Assembly: GCF_951801035.1 (NCBI RefSeq)
Contig: NZ_CATOKT010000007.1
Direction: 5' to 3' (one strand)
Origin: Adlercreutzia sp910585575
Lineage (GTDB): Bacteria; Actinomycetota; Coriobacteriia; Coriobacteriales; Eggerthellaceae
DNA: 64,000 nucleotides
Shown here in pieces: positions 42,052 through 50,573 of this stretch. Position 1 is the first letter of the stretch, and every line of letters starts with the position of its first letter. The notes beneath the pieces were generated by a model that worked only from the letters and a program-made list of their open reading frames with translations, ran no database searches and was not told where the DNA came from. The translations under genes and the position numbers were made by a program.

Positions 42052-43695
42052 CTATGAGGCTTCCGCGGCCATGCGGCTTGCCAGCTCGTCGGTGAGCACG
42101 TTGCGGCGCACCTTGCCCATGAGCGTCTTGGGAATCTCCTCGATGATCTCGATGCGCTCGGGCCACAGGCGCTTCGGAATGCCCTTTTCCGCCAGGTAGC
42201 CCGTGACGCTTTCAAGGGTGGGGATCGTGTCGCCCAGAGGCGCTACGAAGGTGCAGATGCGCTCACCCAAACGAACGTCGGGCATGCCGATGGTGGCGGA
42301 CTCGCCCACGCCGGGGCAGCCTACCAAGTTGTCGTCGATCTCGCGGGCCGACAGGTTCTCACCGCCGCGGATGATGATCTCCTTGCGGCGCCCGTTGATG
42401 CGGATACGGCCCTCTTCATCCATGTAACCCAGGTCGCCCGAGAACCACCAGCCGTCGTCGTTCAGGGCGCGATCCGTGCGCTCCGGCTCGTTCAGGTAGC
42501 CCACGAACTGGTGCGGCCCGCGGCTGATGTGCTCGCCCTGCACGCCGGGGGCCACGTCGTTGCCCTGCTCGTCCACGTAGCGCACCTCGATGCCCTCGAA
42601 GGGCACGCCGGACCAGTCGCCGTTCCATTCCACGCACTTGCTGGGCGGCACGTAGATGTGCGGACAGCTTTCCGTGGAGCCGAAGATCTCGCAGAGGAGA
42701 ATGTTGTGGCGATGGGCGCGGTCGATGAGGGCGCCGGGCACCGGAGCGCCGCCGCAGGAGTGCAGCACATAGGTCGGGATGGACTCATCGGGATGGGCGT
42801 CCAGGTACTTCAGGATGTCGTAGATGAACGGCGTGGAGCACATGGACCAGGTAGCGTTCTCGGCGTTGATGAGCTTGATGGCGCTTTCCACGTCGAAGTC
42901 CTGCATGAGCACCGAGCGACCGCCCAGAAGCATGGGGGAGAGCAGGCCGTGGAAGAAGCCCACCGCGTGATTGAGCGGCGCAGGCATCCACATGACGTCG
43001 TCTTCCGTGCGCTCGAGGCCCTTCACGAACACGCCCTCGGAGAAGAGGATGTTGTTGTGGGTGAGCATAACCTCCTTGGGCTTGCCCGTGGTGCCCGAAG
43101 TGGACAGCAGGCAGGCCACTTCGTCGGACTTGACCGACGGATAGCTGGTCAGAGGATCGGTAGAGGCAACGATCTCGCTTACGGTGGGCAGCGTGCTGCC
43201 TTCGGCCTTCGGAGCCTTCTTGTCCACCAGGGCGATGGCCTTCAGCGTGGGAATGTCGTCGGCAATGGAGAGGATCTGCTCCTCGTAGTTCACACCGTGG
43301 AAGTAGGTGGGGCCGATGTAGGCCTTCGAGCCCACCAGGTTCATGGCGTAGGTCAAATCGGCGCCGTTGAAGTTGCGGGCCAGGGATTGGATGACCGCGC
43401 CGGCCTTGAAGCAGGCCACGTAGGCAATGCAGAACTCGGCCCAGTTGGGGAACTGCAGGGTGACCACGTCGCCCGATTCGATGCCCTGGTCCACAAGCCA
43501 CGCGGCCAGGCGGCTGGCGGCATCGTCGATCTCGCCATAGGTATAGCGCGCACCCTGGTCGTCGGCGACGTACTCGTCATCTCGATGGGCGGCTGCTTGG
43601 CGGTCCCAGACATCGCGGATGGTGTCCTCGGTCCAGTACCCTTTCTCGTAGTACTTCTTCCGCTGCTCCTCGTTGATCTTCAGATCGGTGATCAT
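42052..43695 (-). CDS. AMP-forming acyl-CoA ligase, FadK/YdiD-like (paralogue 2)
   Basis: The 547-residue paralogue of the gene at 40286 has motifs STSGTTGKPKEVMLTHNNIL, PAPLNHAVGFFHG, FGSTESCPHIYVPP and WFSGDLGYMDEEGRIRINGR. Start ATG 43695 (MITDLKINEEQ) is chosen because AGGAAGG precedes it and it aligns with the start of paralogue 1; the longer frame to 43788 is unsupported. It is divergent from an enoyl-CoA hydratase gene across a 396-base AT-rich gap with palindromic sites, and the two probably share regulation. The substrate may differ slightly from paralogue 1. Confidence 0.9.
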   Translation of the reverse strand: MITDLKINEEQRKKYYEKGYWTEDTIRDVWDRQAAAHRDDEYVADDQGARYTYGEIDDAASRLAAWLVDQGIESGDVVTLQFPNWAEFCIAYVACFKAGAVIQSLARNFNGADLTYAMNLVGSKAYIGPTYFHGVNYEEQILSIADDIPTLKAIALVDKKAPKAEGSTLPTVSEIVASTDPLTSYPSVKSDEVACLLSTSGTTGKPKEVMLTHNNILFSEGVFVKGLERTEDDVMWMPAPLNHAVGFFHGLLSPMLLGGRSVLMQDFDVESAIKLINAENATWSMCSTPFIYDILKYLDAHPDESIPTYVLHSCGGAPVPGALIDRAHRHNILLCEIFGSTESCPHIYVPPSKCVEWNGDWSGVPFEGIEVRYVDEQGNDVAPGVQGEHISRGPHQFVGYLNEPERTDRALNDDGWWFSGDLGYMDEEGRIRINGRRKEIIIRGGENLSAREIDDNLVGCPGVGESATIGMPDVRLGERICTFVAPLGDTIPTLESVTGYLAEKGIPKRLWPERIEIIEEIPKTLMGKVRRNVLTDELASRMAAEAS

Positions 43696-43828
43696 AGGCT
43701 TCCTTCCTAAGAGAACCTTCAATCTAAAAAGCAGCCGGCTGCCGTTCCGCTCGCCTTGGCTCGTACCCCTCCAAGGATTGCTGGGCAAGCCGTCCGCCGA
43801 TAGCCCACGAGTTGTTGCTTGCTTTCAG

Positions 43829-43844
43829 CATACAAACTTGTATG
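43829..43844. promoter_or_regulatory. Candidate operator palindrome
   Basis: CATACAA and TTGTATG are separated by two bases: a compact, perfect 7-bp dyad typical of a dimeric regulator site. It lies 134 bases upstream of the ligase start on the minus strand. Confidence 0.45.
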
Positions 43845-43959
43845 TGGGACAAACAGTCTCAAATGAGAAAAGATTATTGGAAGAAGCGATACTTCAATAG
43901 AGCCCAGCAATACTAAGGAGAAATTTACCCCACACTTTCTTATAATTGTGTATCTAAAA

Positions 43960-43981
43960 GGACAAAGATTAATTTTTGTCC
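43960..43981. promoter_or_regulatory. ATTAAT-centred palindrome, site 1
   Basis: GGACAAA and TTTGTCC flank an AT-rich centre containing ATTAAT. It is related to 48860-48883 and in part to 47445-47465. It lies 110 bases before the hydratase start. Confidence 0.5.
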
Positions 43982-44091
43982 GTGGAAATAGCGTTCGAAT
44001 CCAGGCATGATAAGAGCAAAGCTTGACGGAACGGGAATTCCGATGGGCTAAATCAACCAACTTGAGTAAAGGTTTGAGAAAGGGGTTTTAC

Positions 44092-44970
44092 ATGAGCGTG
44101 TACCAGGAGGCTTATCATCTTCCCGAGTTCACCTACGACTACGAGAAGCTGAAGATCGAGCAGCGCGGCCCGGTCTACATCTGCTCCTTCAACGACGCGG
44201 GTAACCTGAATGCCATGTCCTACGCTCAGATGGCGGAGTTCAACGACTTCCTCATCAAGGTGCGCATGGACAAGGATTGCCGTGTGATCGTGCTGACCGG
44301 CGAGGGCAAGTCCTTCTGCGCCGGCTTCAACCTGAACGACCTCGCGCTCGAGCCCCCCGAGGACATGGGCCGTATCCAGCGTGACTTCTACATCATGCAG
44401 CGTATGTGCTCCGACCAGATCGTGAACATGCGTCGCTGCGAGCAGCCCATCATCGGCGCCCTGAAGGGCTTCGCCGTGGGCGGCGGTCTGTCCATCTCCT
44501 GCGCTTGCGACATGCGCATCCTGGGCGAGTCCTACAAGATGAACGCCGGCTACCTGTCCATCGGCTACACCGGTACCGACATGGGCGGCGCCTTCTTCCT
44601 CCCGAAGATCGTGGGCTACGCTCGCGCCTGCGAGATCCTCATGAACCCCCGTCGCTTCGACGCTCAGAAGCTCTACGAGTGGGGCTTCGCCAACCAGGTC
44701 GTGGCCGACGACGACGTGCTTGAGACCGCCGTGGCCCTGGCCGAGGAGATCTGCCGCGAGACCGCTCCGTTCGGCCTGCGCCTGACCAAGGAGTGCCTGC
44801 AGTCCTCGCTCGACGGCACCTCCTTCGAGAACGTCATCAAGATGGAGAACCGCAACCAGGTTCTGGCCTCCAACACCAACGACGGCATCATGGGCACCCT
44901 GAAGATGAACCCGAAGAACCGCGAGGACGTGAAGGCCAACCCCGAGAAGTACGCCTTCCACAACATGTAA
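44092..44970 (+). CDS. Enoyl-CoA hydratase/isomerase family protein
   Basis: The 292-residue crotonase-fold protein has a somewhat long N-terminus. The oxyanion-hole region is LTGEGKSFCAGFNLNDL near residue 70 and GALKGFAVGGGLSISCACD near residue 123. The usual catalytic glutamates are not clearly in place: the helix reads GGGLSISC instead of GGG-EL, and the later site reads AGYLSIGYTGTD. It may therefore catalyse another crotonase-type reaction (isomerase, hydrolase or decarboxylase). ATG 44092 follows GAGAAAGGGG. It heads a plus-strand group with a flavodoxin-like gene and is divergent from the two CoA ligases. Confidence 0.83.
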   Translation: MSVYQEAYHLPEFTYDYEKLKIEQRGPVYICSFNDAGNLNAMSYAQMAEFNDFLIKVRMDKDCRVIVLTGEGKSFCAGFNLNDLALEPPEDMGRIQRDFYIMQRMCSDQIVNMRRCEQPIIGALKGFAVGGGLSISCACDMRILGESYKMNAGYLSIGYTGTDMGGAFFLPKIVGYARACEILMNPRRFDAQKLYEWGFANQVVADDDVLETAVALAEEICRETAPFGLRLTKECLQSSLDGTSFENVIKMENRNQVLASNTNDGIMGTLKMNPKNREDVKANPEKYAFHNM

Positions 44971-45016
44971 TCTGTTCCGTTCGCCCTGACGGGACGAACG
45001 GGAACGTCGATGCTGC

Positions 45017-45117
45017 GGATCCGACAGGCACCTGGCCTTGCCCCTTGTTTGGGGCACGGCGTGGCACAAAGGCCACTTGGCCCCAAGGCGGGGCAATTCC
45101 AGGCACCTGTCGGATCC
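45017..45117. repeat. Nested inverted repeat
   Basis: GGATCCGACAGG (45017-45028) is the exact reverse complement of 45106-45117, and the pairing continues imperfectly inward (CCTGGCCTTGCCCC against GGGGCAATTCCAGG). Inside it, TTGGGGC and GCCCCAA can also pair. It lies between the hydratase and flavodoxin genes. Confidence 0.7.
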
Positions 45118-45151
45118 TCGCTGACTTCCTTGGGCGAACCTCGGAGTCGAT

Positions 45152-45174
45152 AGAAGCCCCCTTGTGGGGCTTCT
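45152..45174 (+). terminator. Hairpin before flavodoxin gene
   Basis: AGAAGCCCC pairs with GGGGCTTCT around CTTGT, followed by TGTG. It ends 19 bases before the next start codon, so it could be a terminator with re-initiation or a translation-affecting hairpin. Confidence 0.55.
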
Positions 45175-45193
45175 TGTGTATGAAAGGAACGCT

Positions 45194-45811
45194 ATGAAAG
45201 TACTGGGCATTAATGGGAGCCATCGACCGGGAAAGGGCACGGCGGCGCTGCTGCAGGCGGCGCTGGACGCAGCGGCCGAGGCGGGCGCGTCGACCGAGCT
45301 GGTGGAGCTGGCGCAGCTCGATATCCAGTTCTGCATCGGCTGCAATGCCTGTTTGGGGCGCACCAGCTGCACGCTGTCCGATGACATGAACGATCTGTAC
45401 GAGAAGATGCGCGATGCCGATGCCATTTTGCTAGCCTCACCGGACTACTTCGGCACGGTCAGTGCGCGCATGAAGAACTTCATGGACCGCACCCGCCCCT
45501 TCCATATGGTGGAGAACGTGCTCAAGGGGAAGCTGGGCGGCGGCTTGGCCACGGCCGGTCTGAACAACTGCGGCGCCGAGGGCGCCCTGGAGCTGATCGA
45601 TCACTGGCTAGCCACCCATGAGATGATCGCCGTGCATCCGCGCCCCAAGGGCCCGGTGCTGGCGCCGGGCGCCATTGCCACGGGCTTTGCCGGCCTGGAC
45701 GACGAGGGACGCCCGCAGTGGCGCTCGGTAAAGGCCGATCCCATCGGCTTCGATCTGGCCCGTCAGATGGGCCTTGATATCGTCGAACTGGGAGGCCGCC
45801 TGGGGATGTAG
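45194..45811 (+). CDS. NAD(P)H-dependent FMN reductase / flavodoxin-fold protein
   Basis: The 205-residue flavodoxin-like protein has the FMN phosphate loop GINGSHRPGKGTAALL at residues 5-20 and the iron-sulfur-flavoprotein-like CIGCNACLGRTSC near residue 49. The flavin-contact segment ASPDYFGTVSARMKNFMDR lies near residue 88. This group of flavoproteins transfers electrons in anaerobes. AAAGGAACG precedes ATG 45194. Three spaced cysteines could bind an Fe-S cluster, or form a redox pair. Its role next to an acyl-CoA gene is undefined. Confidence 0.84.
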   Translation: MKVLGINGSHRPGKGTAALLQAALDAAAEAGASTELVELAQLDIQFCIGCNACLGRTSCTLSDDMNDLYEKMRDADAILLASPDYFGTVSARMKNFMDRTRPFHMVENVLKGKLGGGLATAGLNNCGAEGALELIDHWLATHEMIAVHPRPKGPVLAPGAIATGFAGLDDEGRPQWRSVKADPIGFDLARQMGLDIVELGGRLGM

Positions 45812-45837
45812 CGCCTCTTCTTGGGTAGTCTGTTCGG

Positions 45838-45872
45838 GCCCCTCTCGCTTTTATGGCGAGAGGGGCTTTTTT
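45838..45872 (+). terminator. Terminator after flavodoxin-fold gene
   Basis: GCCCCTCTCGC pairs perfectly with GCGAGAGGGGC around TTTTATG and is followed by six T residues. Confidence 0.92.
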
Positions 45873-45881
45873 CTGCATAAG

Positions 45882-45907
45882 GAAACCCCCTCCGAAGAGG
45901 GGGTTTC
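45882..45907 (-). terminator. Terminator for minus-strand CoA transferase gene
   Basis: GAAACCCCCTC, loop CGAA, GAGGGGGTTTC. It sits back-to-back with the plus-strand terminator, 56 bases beyond the minus-strand stop codon. Confidence 0.85.
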
Positions 45908-45962
45908 GAGAGATAGGAGCCTGGTTGTCGTTCCTGCCAGGTGCAGGTTGGGTTGGTGAGGC

Positions 45963-47273
45963 TTACCAGTTGCAGACAGCTTCGCCCTTGGCCTGGCGCT
46001 CGGACTTGAAGATGGTGTCCGGCACTTCCTCGCCGTGGTAGCACTTCACAGCGCCCTTCTCCTCCAGCTCGGCAATCTGCTCGGGGGTGTAGCCGTACTT
46101 CTCGAGGTACTCGGCGGTGTGGTAGCCGATGGGCTTGGACAGGATGATCGGCGGGTCACCGAAGCCGGCGTAACGGATCGGCGTGGTGGGCAGCGCGTGC
46201 TCACCGAAGGCCTCGTAGTTCACCTTGCGGATGGCGTCGTTGACGTAGGCCTCGTCGTCCTTCAGGATGTCGGTGAAGCGGAAGACCTTCTGGCTGGGCA
46301 CATCCCACTCGGCCAGAATCTTCAGCCACTCTTCCAGGTCCTTCTTGGAGAAGCCCTCGTCGAGGATGGTGATGAGCTCCGGCTGCAGATGATGCTCTTT
46401 GACGTTCTCGATGGTGGCAAAGCGGGGGTCGTCCACCAAGTCGTCGCGACCGATGATCTTCATCATGTCGTTGTAGTAGCGGTTGTGCTGCGGCTGGCAG
46501 ATGTACAGCCACTTGTCGTCCGCCGTTTTGTAGGTGTTGTTGAAGGGGTTCGGCACGTCGGTGCGGGACTTCGGATAGTCGGCACCGAACTGCTGGGCGC
46601 ACAGGCCGATGGAGCCGCCCCAGATGGCGGAGTGGTACAGGTTGACGACAACCTTCTCGCCCTGACCGGTGCGCAGCTTGTTCACCAGCGCGCCGAGCAG
46701 GCCGGCAGCCATCATGATGGCGGTGTTGTAGTCGCCGAAGGCCTGAGGCGGAATGGCCGGGGAGGTGTCCTTCTCGGGGAAGGTACCGGCAACGCCACCG
46801 CGGGCAGCCCAGCACACCGCGTCGTATCCGGGGGAGTGGGCGAACTCGCCGAACTCGCCGTAGCCGCGCATCTGGCCCCAGATCAGGCCCGGGAACTCGG
46901 CATGCAGGGTCTCGTAGTCAAGACCGAGCTTCTGCAGAGCGGCCGTGCGCATGTTGTTCATGAAGATGTCGGCCTCACCGATCATCTTCTTGGCGATGGC
47001 CAAGCCCTCGGGGTCCTTGAGGTTCAGGGACACCCAGTTCTTGTTGGTGTTGTTCAGGTCGATGGTGGGGTCTTCCGTGTCGGTCAGCTCGCAGCCGAAG
47101 CCCGGGCCCTGGGTACGCTGGGTGTCGCCAGCGAAGGACTCGATCTTGATAACCTCGGCGCCCATCTCGGACAGAACGCGGACGGTGGCGGGAGCGGCCA
47201 CGTAGGTGCACATCTCCACTACTTTAATGCCGGCGAGCGGTCCGTAGCCATTGAGTTTCTCAGTGACGGTCAT
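45963..47273 (-). CDS. Family III CoA-transferase (CaiB/BaiF family)
   Basis: The 436-residue protein is a family III CoA transferase that moves CoA between acids without ATP. The N-terminal Rossmann block is LAGIKVVEMCTYVAAPATVR, the catalytic aspartate is in QAFGDYNTA near residue 180, and GEKVVVNLYHSAIWGG follows. It is only distantly like the CaiB at 13.7 kb, and looks closer to HadA/FldA-type transferases for hydroxy or aryl acids. ATG 47273 has GAGGAAGGAGAG upstream; the longer frame to 47354 is unsupported. It is divergent from an acyl-CoA dehydrogenase gene. Confidence 0.88.
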   Translation of the reverse strand: MTVTEKLNGYGPLAGIKVVEMCTYVAAPATVRVLSEMGAEVIKIESFAGDTQRTQGPGFGCELTDTEDPTIDLNNTNKNWVSLNLKDPEGLAIAKKMIGEADIFMNNMRTAALQKLGLDYETLHAEFPGLIWGQMRGYGEFGEFAHSPGYDAVCWAARGGVAGTFPEKDTSPAIPPQAFGDYNTAIMMAAGLLGALVNKLRTGQGEKVVVNLYHSAIWGGSIGLCAQQFGADYPKSRTDVPNPFNNTYKTADDKWLYICQPQHNRYYNDMMKIIGRDDLVDDPRFATIENVKEHHLQPELITILDEGFSKKDLEEWLKILAEWDVPSQKVFRFTDILKDDEAYVNDAIRKVNYEAFGEHALPTTPIRYAGFGDPPIILSKPIGYHTAEYLEKYGYTPEQIAELEEKGAVKCYHGEEVPDTIFKSERQAKGEAVCNW

Positions 47274-47597
47274 GGAACGACTCTCCTTCCTCTCTTTGGT
47301 GTCGGTCGGGCGGTTCGTTTGTTTGCAGTTATATATTCGCAGGATTACTGACATCCAACTATGGACAATATGAAAGATATGAGTAAAAAAGGCTTCTATT
47401 TCTATAAAAATTAGCTATATTGAATGAGCAATAAAGGAAACAAAGGGGACAAGATTAATTTTATGTTTCACATTAAGTAAGAAAATGGGGCAGACTCGCG
47501 GCGCCGTTAGACAATTTTTCGGGAATGATCCTTGCGCTTCGCTCCCATCACTATTTTAATGGGAGGCAACTCTTATATATATGAAAGGGGAGAGACG
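47274..47597. other. AT-rich divergent promoter region
   Basis: This gap separates the CoA transferase (minus) and acyl-CoA dehydrogenase (plus) genes. It is much richer in A+T than the genes. The one recognisable element is the partial palindrome at 47445-47465. Confidence 0.5.
47445..47465. promoter_or_regulatory. ATTAAT-type site 2 (partial)
   Basis: GGGGACAAGATTAATTTTAT matches the left and centre of the palindrome at 43960; the right arm is degenerate. It lies 133 bases before the downstream start codon. Confidence 0.4.
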
Positions 47598-48758
47598 GTG
47601 GACTTCACTTTAAGCGATGAGCAGAAGAAGCTCGTCGGCGCTTTTCGAAATTTCGGCATGGAAACCTTTGCGCCCGAGCGCGTAAGCCGCTGGTGCCGCG
47701 ATCAGGGCCTCCCCGATACGGTGATGAAGGAATTCGTCGATTTGTATTACGAGACCTCCGAGGACGACGTGCCCGCCGATGTGGCCCATACGCTGTTCTC
47801 CCAGGTGCTTATCGTCGAGGAGCTTTCGCGCTGCGCCGGTACGGTGCTGCCTTTCCAGAACGATTTGTTCAACCTTCATATTATGCAGGGGTTCGCCCAG
47901 GGCGGCGAGGCGGCCAGCATCACCGCCGATTATCGTCAGACAGGGCGCCTCATGTTCGCCCTGGCCATCTCCGAGCCCGACGGCGGCTCCGACACCATGG
48001 CCATGAAGACCTCCTGCCAAACCGTGGACGGCAAGATCCTGCTCAACGGCCGCAAGTCCTACGTGAACAACGGCGAGTACGCTCCCTATATCCTGACCGC
48101 CGCCATCGACCGCGACGAGAAGGAAACTGGTGCGCATCCCTCGCTCTCGTTCTGGCTCGTGCCGCGCAACGTGCCGGGCATCAACGCTGTGCCCATTAGC
48201 AAGATCGGCCAGTCCATGCTGCCCTTCGCCCTTATCTCCTTCGATGATGTGGAGCTTAAGCCCGAATGGCGCCTCGACGACGCCGAGGGCGGCTTCCGTC
48301 GCCTGTTCCATTTGCTGGAATACGGCCGTGTGCTTCTGTGCGCCTCTTCCTTGGGCATTGCCCAAGCGGCCATGGACGATGCCGTGGCCCATGCGCGCAG
48401 CCGCAAGGCCTTCGGTGTGCAGGTGGGGCGCTTCCAGCAAATTGAGACCATGCTCACTGACATGGAGGTGCGCCTGCAGAACATGCGCTCCATGGTGTAC
48501 CGTGCTGCCTGCGAAATCGAGGACGCCGGGGAAGAGGAGCGCCTCATGGTGGCGCTCATGAAGCGCTACGTGCCCCGGGCGGCGGTGGAGGTCGCCTCCG
48601 ACGCCATGCAGATCCTCGGCGGTTTGGGCTATACGGAGGGCTCGCGCGTCAGCCGCATCTGGGAGGACAGCCGCGGCAATCAAATTGCCGAGGGCACCGA
48701 CCAGGTGATGGTCTATATCGCTGCACCGCTCATTATGGAGAAGTATCGGAGCTTCTAA
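47598..48758 (+). CDS. Acyl-CoA dehydrogenase
   Basis: The 386-residue ACAD has LAISEPDGGSDTMAMKTSC near residue 127, NGRKSYVNNG, KAFGVQVGRFQQIETML near 265, and the catalytic glutamate in QIAEGTDQVMVYI near residue 370. GTG 47598 is chosen as start: GAAAGGGGAG lies upstream and the product begins DFTLSDEQKKL, the usual ACAD opening. In-frame ATG codons further upstream (47532, 47559) lie in AT-rich non-coding sequence. It is divergent from a CoA transferase, which suggests one pathway of activation followed by oxidation or reduction. Confidence 0.88.
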   Translation: MDFTLSDEQKKLVGAFRNFGMETFAPERVSRWCRDQGLPDTVMKEFVDLYYETSEDDVPADVAHTLFSQVLIVEELSRCAGTVLPFQNDLFNLHIMQGFAQGGEAASITADYRQTGRLMFALAISEPDGGSDTMAMKTSCQTVDGKILLNGRKSYVNNGEYAPYILTAAIDRDEKETGAHPSLSFWLVPRNVPGINAVPISKIGQSMLPFALISFDDVELKPEWRLDDAEGGFRRLFHLLEYGRVLLCASSLGIAQAAMDDAVAHARSRKAFGVQVGRFQQIETMLTDMEVRLQNMRSMVYRAACEIEDAGEEERLMVALMKRYVPRAAVEVASDAMQILGGLGYTEGSRVSRIWEDSRGNQIAEGTDQVMVYIAAPLIMEKYRSF

Positions 48759-48859
48759 AGAAATACTCAAGCTGCAAAATGTGTCCAGTTACTATCGGAA
48801 TGATTCGGGGATATATTGGCGTTGACTATAAGTAAATGAATATAATTATTATCAATAAT

Positions 48860-48883
48860 GGGACAACAAATTAATGTTGTCCC
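48860..48883. promoter_or_regulatory. ATTAAT-centred palindrome, site 3
   Basis: GGGACAAC and GTTGTCCC flank an AT-rich centre with ATTAAT. It is followed by ATTTTTC, so it may double as terminator of the acyl-CoA dehydrogenase gene. It is 165 bases before the MFS start. Confidence 0.55.
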
Positions 48884-49047
48884 ATTTTTCTATCTAAATA
48901 TGGTCAAACCCATCAACATTGACCGTCAAAATACCGCGACGAGTTCGCTAGACTGGACAGTGCGGGTGCAATGCCCGTGAACTTTCGTTCAACAGGGGTT
49001 CGAAGTTTGCGCAAGTTTTTCTGTTTCGCTACTAGAGGAGGTTCATT

Positions 49048-50328
49048 TTGAGCGCGACCGCTACCAAAGAGAAGATGAGCGTGCGTCACCTTCTTGTCGT
49101 TCTGACCGGCATCATGATCACGTTCGGTTGTTCGGCGCTGTGCTTTTCCACGTGGGGTATGTTCCAGCCCGTCGTCGCCGAGAGCCTGGGGGTTCCCACC
49201 ACGGCTTTTGCCATGTACGTGACCGTTATGTACCTGACCATGACCATTGCCTCGCCGTTCGCGGGCAAGCTGCTGCAAACCATGGACATCCGCATCCTGC
49301 TGTCCATCTCCGCCGCCCTTGTGGGCTGCGCCTTCCTGCTGATGAGCTTCTCGGACACCATCGTGCTGTTCTACGTGGCTGCCGTTATGCTGGGCCTCGG
49401 CGAGATCACCATCCTGTGGCTGGCCATCCCCACGCTCATCAACCGTTGGTTCGTTGAGCGCGCCGGTTTCTTCATCGGCCTGTGCATGGCCTTCACCGGC
49501 ATCGGCGGCGCCATCTGGAACGCCGTGTTCACCGCTCTGATCACGAACGGCTACGACTTCCACACCTTGTACCTGATCTGGGGCGTTATTGCCCTGGTCA
49601 CTTCGTTGCCCTTCACGCTGTTCTGCGTGCGCAACTCTCCCGAGGACTGCGGCCTGGCTCCCTACGGCGCCTCCATGCATCAGAACGCCTCTGGTGCTGA
49701 AGTGGCTGCCAAGCCCTCCGGCCTGGACGCTTCCTTCGTGATGAAGACCCCGATGTTCTACGCCATCTGCGTGTTCGCCGGCCTTATCAACATCGCCATC
49801 CTCATCGCCATGCAGTTCCCCACCTACACCAAGTCGCTGACCGACGTGGCCTTCGACGTGGTTATCGTCGGCGGCGTTATGTCCACGGTTATGATGGTGG
49901 GCCAGGCTATCTTCAAGGTGGTCCTGGGCGCTGTGGCCGACAAGAACGCCAAGGGCGCTCTGATCTTCGCCTTCGCCGCTGGCATCATCGGCATCCTGCT
50001 CTGCTGGCTGTGCACCTTCAGCGAGTACGCCATGTACGCCGGCGCCTTCATCTTCGGCGGCTGCTACGCCACCGCCGTGGTGCTGGTTCCCGTTATCTGC
50101 CGTCAGTCCTTCGGCACCCGCGAGTACTCCATCATCTACTCCCGCGTGTCCACCGTGTTCAACCTGATCGCCGCCTTCGCGGCCATGATCTGGGCTTGGA
50201 TCGGCTCTTCCTTCGGCTTCACCGTGGCCTTCATCGTGGCCATGGTCATGCTGGTGGTCATCCTGCTGCTGGGCCTGTACATCTTCAAGGCCGCTGCCGG
50301 CTACAAGAAGGACTGGACGACCGAGTAA
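49048..50328 (+). CDS. MFS transporter, oxalate/formate antiporter (OFA)-like
   Basis: The 426-residue protein has twelve hydrophobic segments, with the first helix starting near residue 12 and an extended FGCSALCFSTWGMFQPVV opening typical of OFA/monocarboxylate MFS proteins. It likely moves a small carboxylate. The start is TTG 49048 after AGAGGAGG; no ATG or GTG fits better. It follows an acyl-CoA dehydrogenase and precedes a LysR gene, from which it is separated by a terminator. It may be the importer for the acid processed by the 40-49 kb genes. Confidence 0.85.
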   Translation: MSATATKEKMSVRHLLVVLTGIMITFGCSALCFSTWGMFQPVVAESLGVPTTAFAMYVTVMYLTMTIASPFAGKLLQTMDIRILLSISAALVGCAFLLMSFSDTIVLFYVAAVMLGLGEITILWLAIPTLINRWFVERAGFFIGLCMAFTGIGGAIWNAVFTALITNGYDFHTLYLIWGVIALVTSLPFTLFCVRNSPEDCGLAPYGASMHQNASGAEVAAKPSGLDASFVMKTPMFYAICVFAGLINIAILIAMQFPTYTKSLTDVAFDVVIVGGVMSTVMMVGQAIFKVVLGAVADKNAKGALIFAFAAGIIGILLCWLCTFSEYAMYAGAFIFGGCYATAVVLVPVICRQSFGTREYSIIYSRVSTVFNLIAAFAAMIWAWIGSSFGFTVAFIVAMVMLVVILLLGLYIFKAAAGYKKDWTTE

Positions 50329-50360
50329 CCTTGCCTTTGCGCAAACCTCTGTCGATCTAG

Positions 50361-50390
50361 AAAGCGGGGAGTGGAAGCTCCCCGCTTTTC
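50361..50390 (+). terminator. Terminator after OFA-like MFS gene
   Basis: AAAGCGGGGAG pairs with CTCCCCGCTTT around six bases, ending in TTTTC. Confidence 0.85.
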
Positions 50391-50573
50391 GGCGTTCTCG
50401 GCTCCCTTCCTCCTCGGGAGCACGGGATTGTCTGTGGCGTTAACGCCCCGCTTAAAGTATACTTAAGGGGTCTGAGCGACATTGATCGATGCAACGAAGG
50501 GGTCTTCGGGCCCCAGCCGAGGGAGGGCGGTTTCCGTTGCGTTTCGTCCGTCCAATGCCTGCAAGGGGAAAGC

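Larger units (their letters stand above)
43696..44091. other. AT-rich divergent promoter region
   Basis: This gap between the CoA ligase pair and the enoyl-CoA hydratase has three palindromes: CATACAAACTTGTATG (43829-43844), an imperfect TATTGGAAG/CTTCAATA (about 43876-43900), and the ATTAAT-centred site at 43960-43981. It has no coding potential. Confidence 0.55.

Noticed and set aside
43993..44002. GTTCGAATCC, resembling a tRNA T-loop
   Set aside because: Flanking bases do not form a T stem, and no acceptor, anticodon or D stems are found around it.
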